This document shows positions 17,442 to 24,487 of a stretch of 64,000 nucleotides of DNA, piece by piece. A model generated the notes under the pieces. It was given only the letters and a program-made list of their open reading frames with translations. It was not told the origin of the DNA and did not search any database. This stretch comes from Cryobacterium sp. Y50 (lineage in GTDB: Bacteria > Actinomycetota > Actinomycetes > Actinomycetales > Microbacteriaceae), in the NCBI RefSeq assembly GCF_002929805.1, contig NZ_PJJM01000091.1, forward strand, positions 36,715 to 100,714, in the 5' to 3' direction. Each line of letters opens with the position of its first letter. Position 1 is the first letter of the stretch. The translations under genes were made by a program, and so were the position numbers.

Positions 17442-18653
17442 ATGAGTGAAAAGCAGTACTCGATCAGTATGGGCGCGACAGATGCGCTGCAGCCGATCAC
17501 GACCGGTATCGTTGCTGCCATCACTGGATTTGCCAGTTCTTTCGTGCTGGTTATTGCCGGGTTACGCGCCGTTGGTGCCTCCGAAGCTCAGGCCTCTTCG
17601 GGGCTCCTGGCGCTGTGTCTGCTCGTGGGCGTGGCCTGCATTGCTTTGCCCTGGTACTTTCGGATGCCGGTTTCGTTTGCCTGGTCGACTCCGGGTGCCG
17701 CCCTCCTCGTAGCGGCGGGAACCACGACCGATAACTTCGGCGCGGCAGTGGGAGCGTTCCTGGTTTGCGGAGTGCTCATTGTGCTGTGCGGTCTCTGGCC
17801 CTTCCTCGGCCGGGTCATCACGAGCATCCCGAAGCCCCTCGCTGGGGCGATGCTGGCTGGCATTCTCTTTCCCATTTGTCTGGCACCGATTCAGGCGGCG
17901 ATTGAACAACCGCTCCTGGCTATTCCGGTCCTGGTGGTGTGGCTGGTGTTGTACCGACTGGCGCCGCGCTGGGCAGTGCCGGCGGCGATGGTCGTGGCCG
18001 CCATCGGTATCGGCAGCACTGCGGGATTGAGCTGGTTGTCAGCACCAACATCCGCTCCCAGCCTGGTCTTTGTGGCTCCGGTCTTTGAACCACTCGTGAT
18101 CGTGAGCGTCGGTCTGCCGTTGTTCGTCGTGACCATGGCCGGTCAGAACGTTCCCGGATTCGCCGTGCTCTCGACCTTCGGCTTTCGGCCTCCGCCGCGC
18201 TCGGTGCTGGTCTGGTCCGGCATCGGAACCATGGTCGGATCGGTCTTCGGAGCGCACAACATGAACCTGGCCGCCATCACGGCGGCTCTCATGGCCAGCC
18301 CGGATGCCCACCAGGATGCGTCGAAACGTTGGATCGCGACGGTCGCGTCGGGTTTCGGTTACCTCGTGCTGGGACTCGGGGCCGGCCTCGCCACCGCCCT
18401 TGTTGCGGCGTCGCCGCCGATCTTGATCATCGCCGTCGCGGGTCTGGCGTTGCTCGGCGCCCTCGTGACGAGTGTCACCAATGCGCTCGAGGAACCGGAG
18501 CACCGCATCAGTGCGATTGCGACGTTCCTGGTGACAGCGTCGGGCGTGACGCTCATCGGTATCGGGGCGGCGTTCTGGGGCCTCGTGGTCGGCGGGGTAT
18601 TCATACTGTGGCTGGGCTGGCGACGCCCGCGCGTGCCCGGACGGCAGAGCTAG
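17442..18653 (+). CDS. BenE family (benzoate/H+ symporter-like) transporter
   Basis: A 403-aa membrane protein rich in hydrophobic segments (10-12), matching the BenE family size. Family-like features include SFAWSTPGAAL in the N-terminal half and the FVVTMAGQNVPGFAVL segment in the middle. BenE proteins import benzoate or related aromatics with protons. No aromatic-degradation genes are adjacent, so the substrate is open. The ATG at 17442 follows a GGGGGAG site and lies 39 nt after clpX. Confidence 0.85.
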   Translation: MSEKQYSISMGATDALQPITTGIVAAITGFASSFVLVIAGLRAVGASEAQASSGLLALCLLVGVACIALPWYFRMPVSFAWSTPGAALLVAAGTTTDNFGAAVGAFLVCGVLIVLCGLWPFLGRVITSIPKPLAGAMLAGILFPICLAPIQAAIEQPLLAIPVLVVWLVLYRLAPRWAVPAAMVVAAIGIGSTAGLSWLSAPTSAPSLVFVAPVFEPLVIVSVGLPLFVVTMAGQNVPGFAVLSTFGFRPPPRSVLVWSGIGTMVGSVFGAHNMNLAAITAALMASPDAHQDASKRWIATVASGFGYLVLGLGAGLATALVAASPPILIIAVAGLALLGALVTSVTNALEEPEHRISAIATFLVTASGVTLIGIGAAFWGLVVGGVFILWLGWRRPRVPGRQS

Positions 18654-18866
18654 GGTCGTTCCCTGGGCCCTGTCGCTCGCAGTACTCCCACGGTGCTGGG
18701 ACGGCCGGACGACGAGTGCCAGCCCGCCGATGCCTTCGAATGCGACCGCACCGAGCAGATAGACGTGACCGACGACGCAGAGGGTGACTTCGATGCTGAC
18801 CAGGAGCAGGCCTGAATAACACAACCTGCCAAATACGATTGCCAAAGACGATGGCCGCTCAGGTTA
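18654..18866 (-). other. Possible membrane-peptide gene or remnant
   Basis: This lies in the 318-bp gap between the BenE gene and the M3 peptidase gene. On the minus strand, a frame opening after the TAA at 18864-18866 (TTG at 18845) encodes roughly 45 hydrophobic residues, including LLLVSIEVTLCVVGHVYLL and LGAVAFEGIGGLALVV, that read like one or two membrane helices. The frame then runs into an unlikely antisense overlap with the BenE gene. There is no ribosome binding site and no stop near the gene boundary. It may be a decayed small membrane protein gene or chance. Confidence 0.2.
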
Positions 18867-18944
18867 GAGCCAGTTTCCGTGCTCAGGGGACAACCTGGGT
18901 GGGTGCCGGTGGGTCCGCACCCGTCAAAGCTGTCTCCTGCATTA

Positions 18945-18978
18945 ATGCATCGACCCAGTTGATGCATCGTCCTAGTTG
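18945..18978. repeat. 17-bp tandem duplication across the M3 peptidase stop codon
   Basis: Two adjacent 17-bp copies (18945-18961 and 18962-18978) of ATGCATCG-N2-C-N-AGTTG that differ at 2 positions. The copy inside the gene carries the TAG stop (minus strand); in the outer copy the same codon reads TGG. Confidence 0.85.
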
Positions 18979-21035
18979 AGGCCGCGGCGGTCGAGCAGCG
19001 GCTGCAGCTCCGCGTCCCGGCCGCACCAGTGCCGGTAGGCCTCACGCGGATCTTTGGTGCCGCCGACACCGAGCAAACGATCCCGAAAGCGGTCGCCGTT
19101 GGCGCGGGTGAGGCCGCCTTTCGCCTTGAACCACAGGACGGTGTCGGCGTCGAGAACCTCACTCCAGATATAGGAGTAATACCCGGCGTCGTAGCCGCCC
19201 GAGAACGTGTGAGCGAAATAGGTGCTCGCATAGCGGGTGGGGATAGCCGGATTGTCGAGGCCGACGGCGGCGAGGGCATCCGCTTCGAACTGTGCAACGT
19301 CGGTGACGATCGTGTCGGCGTCGATGCGGTGCCAGGCCTGATCGAGGAGCGCTGCGGCCAGATATTCGCTGGTCAGAAAGCCCTCGTTGAAGGCAGAGGA
19401 AGCCTGGATGCGGTCGACGAGGTGTTGTGGCATCGGCTCACCGGTTTGGAAGTGGCGGGCATAGTTCGTGAGGACCTCGGGCCAGAGCATCCACATTTCG
19501 TTGACCTGGCTGGGAAATTCGACGAAGTCCCGGTATACGTTGGTGCCGGAAAATTTGGGGTAAGTCGCGCGCGCGAGCAGGCCGTGCAGGGCGTGGCCGA
19601 ACTCATGGAACAGGGTCGTCACCTGGTCGTAGGTCAGCAGTGTCGGCTGACCGGCCGCCGGTCTGGACACGTTGAGGTTGTTGCAGACGACGGTGGTCTC
19701 TGTGCCGAGAAGCGTCGACTGCGAGACGAGGGCGTTCATCCAGGCCCCGCCTCGCTTGGAATCGCGGGTGTAGAAATCACCGACGTACAGCCCGACCGGC
19801 GAGCCGTCTTCGGCGAAGACTTCGAACACCCTCGACTCGGGGTGCCAGCCCACCAGATCAGGCCGCGCGGTGAAGGTCAGACCGTACAGCTTCTGGGCGG
19901 CGAAGAACACTCCGTTCGTGAGTACGCTCTCGAGCTCGAAATAGGGACGCATGGCTGCGGTATCGATGTCGAACTTCGCCCGGCGTACCTTCTCGGTGAA
20001 GAATGCCCAGTCCCAGGCCGCCAGCTCGAAGCTGCCGCCCTCGGCATCGATCACCGCCTGCAAGTCGGCCTGTTCGACCAGAGCGTTGCGGGCAGCGGCC
20101 GGTGCGAGGCGCCCGAGCAGATCCCAGACGGCGCCGGGGGTCTTGGCCGTTTCATCTGCGGTTACGTAGGCGGCATGGCTGTCGAACCCGAGCAGGCGCG
20201 CACGCTGGGCGCGCAGGTGGGTGATCTCGATCACGAGAGGCCGGTTGTCGTTGGCGGCCCCAGCGGCATCAGAACGGATGCCCCGTGCGCGGCTCGCCGT
20301 CAGCAACCGTTCCCGCACGGCACGGTTGGTCAGGCTCGCAAGGTAGGGGTGTGAGGTCGGCAGGACCAGACTGATCAGGTACTGCCCGGCGAGGCCACGG
20401 TCACGGGCGGCCTCGCCAGCAGCGGATATCTCGCCATCGGTCAGCCCGTCGAGCTCGGACGCATTGTCGATGACAAGCGCGAGTTCGTTGGTGTCGGCCA
20501 ACAGGTTCTTCTCGAATTGGGTGGTCAGGGTTGACAGCCGAGAGTTGAACTGGCGAAGCTCCAACTTGTCGTCATCGCTCAGTGCAGCTCCGGCGAGGGT
20601 GAACTCGGTGAAGTACCGGTCGAGCAGGTAGAGCGACTCAGCGTCCAGTTCCAGGCTGCTGCGCTGTGCGTGCAGGGCGGCGATGCGCGCATACAGGGCT
20701 GGATCGAGCCGGATGGCGTCGGCGTGGGCTGCGAGCAGCGGAGCGAGTTCTGTTTCGAGGTCAGTGGTGAAGACATTGGAGTCGGACGAGCTTTTGTTGA
20801 AGAAGACTTCGGCGACTCGGGCAAGTGTCTGCCCGCTGCGCTCGAGCGCGACGAGCGTGTTCTCGAAGGTGGCGGCATCCGCTCGCCTGGTGATGGACTT
20901 GACGTCGGCGAGTTGTTCGCGCATGCCCTGCAGGAAGGCCGGCCGATAGTGGGCGTCCTCAATCTCGGCGAAGGGTGGCAGCTGGTGGGGCAGGGTGCTA
21001 CGGGCGAAAAAGGGATTGTTTGCGGTGGAAGCCAT
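18972..21035 (-). CDS. M3 family zinc metallopeptidase (oligopeptidase A / peptidyl-dipeptidase Dcp type)
   Basis: A 687-aa cytoplasmic oligopeptidase. The zinc site HEFGH is in TLFHEFGHALHGLL, and the third zinc ligand lies in the downstream segment EFPSQVNEMW. Length and the N-terminal NPFFARSTLPHQLPPFAEIE match the Dcp/OpdA group that trims short peptides after proteasome or Clp digestion. There is no signal peptide, so it acts in the cytoplasm. The ATG at 21035 has no ribosome binding site but sits 6 nt after a TAGTCT box. It is divergent from a pseudogene with a matching promoter. Confidence 0.92.
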   Translation of the reverse strand: MASTANNPFFARSTLPHQLPPFAEIEDAHYRPAFLQGMREQLADVKSITRRADAATFENTLVALERSGQTLARVAEVFFNKSSSDSNVFTTDLETELAPLLAAHADAIRLDPALYARIAALHAQRSSLELDAESLYLLDRYFTEFTLAGAALSDDDKLELRQFNSRLSTLTTQFEKNLLADTNELALVIDNASELDGLTDGEISAAGEAARDRGLAGQYLISLVLPTSHPYLASLTNRAVRERLLTASRARGIRSDAAGAANDNRPLVIEITHLRAQRARLLGFDSHAAYVTADETAKTPGAVWDLLGRLAPAAARNALVEQADLQAVIDAEGGSFELAAWDWAFFTEKVRRAKFDIDTAAMRPYFELESVLTNGVFFAAQKLYGLTFTARPDLVGWHPESRVFEVFAEDGSPVGLYVGDFYTRDSKRGGAWMNALVSQSTLLGTETTVVCNNLNVSRPAAGQPTLLTYDQVTTLFHEFGHALHGLLARATYPKFSGTNVYRDFVEFPSQVNEMWMLWPEVLTNYARHFQTGEPMPQHLVDRIQASSAFNEGFLTSEYLAAALLDQAWHRIDADTIVTDVAQFEADALAAVGLDNPAIPTRYASTYFAHTFSGGYDAGYYSYIWSEVLDADTVLWFKAKGGLTRANGDRFRDRLLGVGGTKDPREAYRHWCGRDAELQPLLDRRGLN

Positions 21036-21041
21036 ATCCCC

Positions 21042-21047
21042 AGACTA
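21042..21047 (-). promoter_or_regulatory. -10 hexamer TAGTCT of a leaderless promoter
   Basis: On the minus strand TAGTCT is followed by 6 nt and then the peptidase ATG at 21035. No ribosome binding site. Confidence 0.6.
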
Positions 21048-21098
21048 GCCAAGGCTTGCGACCTGGCCGCTTGGGCTGCATCTGTCGGTGGCCCGCTA

Positions 21099-21104
21099 TA
21101 CAGT
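21099..21104 (+). promoter_or_regulatory. -10 hexamer TACAGT upstream of the hydrolase pseudogene
   Basis: TACAGT is followed by 6 nt and then the ATG at 21111, the same geometry as the other leaderless genes. The promoter-like signal remains although the gene is broken. Confidence 0.5.
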
Positions 21105-21110
21105 GCCTCC

Positions 21111-21544
21111 ATGGACATCATTCTGGTTCCCGGATTCTGGCTGGACGGTTCGTCATGGTCGGCGGTGACCCCGACGCTCGTCTCGGCAGGACATCGGGTG
21201 TACCCGCTAACGCTGCCCGGGCTGGAAGGAATCCGCGCGCGGGGGTGGGTCTGAGCACGCACATTGATGCTGTCATTGCGGTGTTCGACGCTCTCAATGG
21301 GCCCGTTGACCGCCAGAAACTGTACGACCTCAGACGGTATGCCCTGCCGGTCACGGTCATCGCCTGCGAGTTTTCGTCGAGCATGCTGGCCGCGTGGATC
21401 GAACAGGGAGACGCGCATGTGTCCGAATTGAGGCACATTCTTGATGTGGAATACGTTGACTTACCGACCGGACATTGGCCGCAATTCACCCGGCCAACTG
21501 ATCTTGGCGCGGCCATCCTGACAGCGGTAAGCCGTGCCGGATGA
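21111..21544 (+). pseudogene. Alpha/beta hydrolase, frameshifted and internally deleted
   Basis: The first 43 codons encode a clear alpha/beta-hydrolase N-terminus (MDIILVPGFWLDGSSWSAV, with the oxyanion-hole region) and then leave frame in a G-rich run near 21238-21245. Another frame continues with LSTHIDAVIAVFDALNGPV, then jumps at about 21307 to a family-like C-terminus (VTVIACEFSS, LPTGHWPQFTRP). Intact relatives are about 230 aa; roughly 90 residues, including the nucleophile elbow GHSGGG, are missing. So there are at least one frameshift and one large deletion. Enzyme activity is not expected. Confidence 0.85.
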
Positions 21545-21583
21545 TCGACTTCCGGGCTTGCGCCCAGGCCGCACCGCAAGACG

Positions 21584-21589
21584 TAAAAT
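21584..21589 (+). promoter_or_regulatory. -10 hexamer TAAAAT upstream of the methyltransferase pseudogene
   Basis: TAAAAT lies 6 nt before the ATG at 21596, with no ribosome binding site. Confidence 0.5.
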
Positions 21590-21595
21590 TTGACC

Positions 21596-22350
21596 ATGAC
21601 GAACCAGCCCGGAAGCTCCGAGTCCGCTCCACGGGACAAGTGCATTCACGGCTACCACGAAAGTGTGCTGCGTTCACATGCCTGGCGCACCGTGGTCAAC
21701 TCTGCCGCTCGCCTGATTCCGGAACTGACCGCCAGCGCCAAGCTGCTTGACGTGGGGTGCGGCCCCGGCACGATCACGGTCGATTTGGCGCGACGCGTCT
21801 CGCCCGGCCAGGTGGTCGGTATCGACGTTTCTTCAAAGATCATCGACCACGCGGCGAAGCTGGCTGCCGATGAGGGCGTGCACAATGTGAGTTTTCAGAT
21901 CGGCGACGTTTACGCACTCGACTTTGCTAACGCATCCTTTGACATCGTGCATGCCCACCAGGTGATGCAACACCTGGCTCGTCCCATTGCCGCCATGGCT
22001 GAGATTCGGCGGGTGCTGCGCCCCGGTGGCGTGTTCGCGGCCCGCGACATCGACTACGGCGGAGTGATGATCGCCCCGGCCATCAACGCCCCGGCCAGCG
22101 ACGGCCTGTCCGAGTGGATGCGGTCTACCGCGAGGTGCATTACTGGAACGGCGGCGAACCCGACCCCGGGCGATTACTCAAAGCCTGTGCCGTGCGGGTG
22201 ACCGAGTCGGCTTTCGCAGCCCACGCCATTGAAGCCGGCGTGGCAGACCTGGCCGACCAGAAACGGATAGCCGCTGCCTGGCGGGCGTGGGTGCACGATT
22301 CGACCGACTGGTTCGGTATGCCCCACGGCGAGATTCTCGCCCGGTCCTGA
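21596..22350 (+). pseudogene. Class I SAM-dependent methyltransferase, frameshifted
   Basis: The 5' part encodes a good class I methyltransferase: motif I LLDVGCGPGTITVDLA, then GIDVSS, and HQVMQHLARP. The frame breaks near 22116-22120. The expected SEWMDAVYREVHYW is restored if one GATG unit is added back, pointing to loss of 4 bp from a GATG tandem pair. The second frame continues to 22350 but also seems to lack about 35 residues between LLKA and VTESAFA. It is next to the hydrolase pseudogene; together they make a 1.2-kb decaying patch. Confidence 0.8.
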
Positions 22351-22365
22351 CCGCGTACCCGCACC

Positions 22366-22728
22366 CTACGCGGGAGTATCCCGCGTCCACTCGACGCGCA
22401 CCGCGCTGAGGGCCTCATCGAGGTTGGCACCGTCTCGCCGTTGCGCCTGCACGAAGCGCCGAGCGCTGGAGCGGGAGTCAGCACCGAGCTCCTGATCGGG
22501 CCGAACCCTGGTGCCGCTGCCACGACTGGTCGTGAGCAGACCCGCGGTCTCCAGGGCGGCGTAGGCGCGAGCGACAGTTCCCGCGGCCACGCGCAGATCA
22601 ACCGCGAGCTGGCGCACCGCTGGCAGTCGTTGCCCAGCGGCGAGCGTTCCAGCGCGAATCTGGTCGGCCAGCTGCCCGCGAATCTGTTCGAACGGCGGCC
22701 TGGGATCGCCGTCGTCGATGGTGATCAT
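22366..22728 (-). CDS. GntR family transcriptional regulator, YtrA subfamily
   Basis: A 120-aa regulator. The winged helix-turn-helix spans about residues 10-75 (PFEQIRGQLADQI, LPAVRQLAVDLRVAAGTVARAYAALE, GLLTTSRGSGT). The C-terminal part is only about 45 residues, which fits the YtrA subfamily that often controls membrane or ABC-transport genes. Its start overlaps the stop of the upstream membrane protein gene (ATGA), so the two are translationally coupled. The operator upstream of that gene is its likely binding site, implying autoregulation. Confidence 0.9.
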   Translation of the reverse strand: MITIDDGDPRPPFEQIRGQLADQIRAGTLAAGQRLPAVRQLAVDLRVAAGTVARAYAALETAGLLTTSRGSGTRVRPDQELGADSRSSARRFVQAQRRDGANLDEALSAVRVEWTRDTPA

Positions 22729-23681
22729 GCTGGGTGAGCGGATGCGGCATCCGCTTTCTTGTTGCCCGTTCCGGCTACGCGCGCCAGCGGCTGCCTGGTT
22801 GCATCGAGCAGGGACAGCACTACTAGGACGCCGCCAAGGAGTGCCATCAGCAGCCCGACGATGACCTCACTGAGGCCGATGAAGGCCGCCGGCTGCACGT
22901 TGGAGACGACCCCACCGTCGCCGGGGGCGAAAACCGTCGCGGCGTTCGTCGTGGCCCAGCCGGCGAACAGGAGCACGCCGCCGAAGTAAAGAAACAACGC
23001 CCCGGAGCTCAGCTGCATGACCACCCGGGTGGCCAAAACACGCACAATCCGGTCGAGTTCGCCGAAACTTTCGGAGCGCGGGGATGAGGCGATCCGCCCG
23101 AGTGCGAATAGGGTGGCGGCGGCGAGTAGCACGGTCAGGCCAATCAAGGGCAGCCCGTAGAACCAGCCGGGGTAGGGGCCGGACGTGCTCGACCCCACGG
23201 TGATCGAGCGATAGCTGCCATCCGGCGTCGGGCTCGAGGCGAATCCGGCAACGATGGCGAAGGCGATGACCGCCGCGGCCGCGATCAGGGGAAGCAGAAA
23301 TCCCCAGGCTGGGCCGTAGCTCCATGGCCGGCGTGGCAGCAGGTCGGCCGAACGTCTAGATGACCCGGTGCTGACCATGCGGGTCGGAGCCAGGGCGAAG
23401 ACCAGCAGGCCGGCGACGGCGGCCAGACCGGGCGCGAGCATCAGCGGCAAGCCGTACCAGCCGGGTTGCGCGTCATTGACCAGGTTGAGCAGGCCGAGAA
23501 CTACGCCGGTCACCGCGAGGACACCGATATTGCGCAGCAGGATCGTTCGGGCGAAGCGCCGGGCGGCGGCGGTCCCGGTGCCGGAGACCGTGATGCTAAG
23601 CGCCGCGGTGCGCTTGCGGCTAGTGACCCCCACGATCGCCACGATGACAAGCGTCAGCAGAATAAAAGCCAGGAAGATCAT
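22725..23681 (-). CDS. Integral membrane protein coupled to GntR regulator
   Basis: A 318-aa protein with about seven hydrophobic segments and no enzymatic motif I recognise. The ATG at 23681 follows AAGGTGG, a good ribosome binding site; a GTG further upstream would lie inside the operator. It is first in a two-gene operon with the YtrA-like regulator, a pairing often seen for membrane proteins induced by cell-envelope stress; the function is otherwise unknown. The last helix is followed by a short basic tail. Confidence 0.75.
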   Translation of the reverse strand: MIFLAFILLTLVIVAIVGVTSRKRTAALSITVSGTGTAAARRFARTILLRNIGVLAVTGVVLGLLNLVNDAQPGWYGLPLMLAPGLAAVAGLLVFALAPTRMVSTGSSRRSADLLPRRPWSYGPAWGFLLPLIAAAAVIAFAIVAGFASSPTPDGSYRSITVGSSTSGPYPGWFYGLPLIGLTVLLAAATLFALGRIASSPRSESFGELDRIVRVLATRVVMQLSSGALFLYFGGVLLFAGWATTNAATVFAPGDGGVVSNVQPAAFIGLSEVIVGLLMALLGGVLVVLSLLDATRQPLARVAGTGNKKADAASAHPA

Positions 23682-23695
23682 GCGCGCCACCTTAT

Positions 23696-23736
23696 GTGTA
23701 TCAATTAAGCAATACACGTGAGACTAGCACGTGTAT
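23696..23736 (-). promoter_or_regulatory. Three-half-site operator with embedded -10 box
   Basis: Read on the plus strand: GTGTAT (23696-23701), 10 nt, ATACACGTG (23712-23720), 7 nt, CACGTGTAT (23728-23736). The last two form a perfect 9-bp inverted repeat, and the 7-nt spacer holds TAGTCT on the minus strand, a -10 hexamer. A repressor bound here would cover the -10 and the start site of the membrane protein-gntR operon. The expected binder is the adjacent GntR protein. Confidence 0.7.
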
Positions 23737-23760
23737 CAATCCTCTGCTACACCTGCGGTT

Positions 23761-24030
23761 TCAGATCCAGTCATCGTCATCGTCATCCGTGTTGGTGGAA
23801 GGCTGGGTGATGGTGGCGCTGTCATCGACCGGGTTGAATCGAATGATGGTGCCATCGTCCAGCTCGATCACCGGCTTGGACTCCAGCCAAGTCAGCGTCC
23901 AGCGCCAGGTGCTGGTGTCCACGGCGAGGGCAGCGAGGTCCTCCTGCACAGCCTGCACAGCGATTTCCACGACGTGGGGGAGGCCGGCCGGCAAGGTGCC
24001 GCCGAGCGACCAACGAGTGCCGAGTTGCAT
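23761..24030 (-). CDS. Small hypothetical protein with poly-Asp tail
   Basis: An 89-aa soluble protein that I do not recognise. The body is amphipathic with several Trp residues, and the C-terminus contains six consecutive aspartates before a final Trp-Ile. It starts 2 nt after the stop of the GNAT gene and has no clear ribosome binding site, so translation is probably coupled. It is last in the valS-GNAT-hypothetical unit. Downstream lies the start region of the operon carrying gntR. Confidence 0.65.
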   Translation of the reverse strand: MQLGTRWSLGGTLPAGLPHVVEIAVQAVQEDLAALAVDTSTWRWTLTWLESKPVIELDDGTIIRFNPVDDSATITQPSTNTDDDDDDWI

Positions 24031-24032
24031 GA

Positions 24033-24479
24033 CTAGACGTCGATCTCGTAGGTGACCCAGTCGGTGCGGGTGCCGACCTGGTCGTAGAGCACCTGGGCGG
24101 TGGCGTTGTCGGCGGCGGTCAGCAACTGTAGCTGGGCCAGCTTGTGCTCACGCGCGTAGGCCTTGCTGAAGTCCATCAGCGCAGTGGCCACACCCTGGCC
24201 ACGGGACTCCTCGGTCACGAACAGGTCATCGAGAAAGAGTGCAAGATCGCCACTGAGCGTACGCGGCACGGTGCGCAAGTGTGCGAAACCGACGAAGTCG
24301 CCGGCGTCATTGACCGCGACGGCACCGTAGAGGGGGTTGTTCGCGTCGATGATCCAGCTCCAGACCTGCAGCGCGATCTGGTCGGTCAACTCGCTCTCGT
24401 AGAACGCGCTGTAACCCTCAAACAGGCCCAGCCAGGGGAAGAAGTCCTTGTCGCCCAGCGGGCGTACGGTAACTGACAT
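24033..24479 (-). CDS. GNAT family N-acetyltransferase
   Basis: A 148-aa acetyltransferase. Acetyl-CoA binding motif A is seen as LDDLFVTEESRGQGVATAL (R/Q-x-x-G-x-G/A core RGQGVA), and motif B contains VLYDQVG. The substrate is unknown. The ribosome binding site TTAGGAAA overlaps the stop of valS, so it is probably in one operon with valS and the 89-aa gene. Confidence 0.88.
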   Translation of the reverse strand: MSVTVRPLGDKDFFPWLGLFEGYSAFYESELTDQIALQVWSWIIDANNPLYGAVAVNDAGDFVGFAHLRTVPRTLSGDLALFLDDLFVTEESRGQGVATALMDFSKAYAREHKLAQLQLLTAADNATAQVLYDQVGTRTDWVTYEIDV

Positions 24480-24487
24480 TTGGTTTC

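Noticed and set aside
18039..18650. Extension of the hydrophobic minus-strand frame through the BenE gene
   Set aside because: Within the BenE gene it turns into a Arg/His/Asp-rich shadow with no membrane character.
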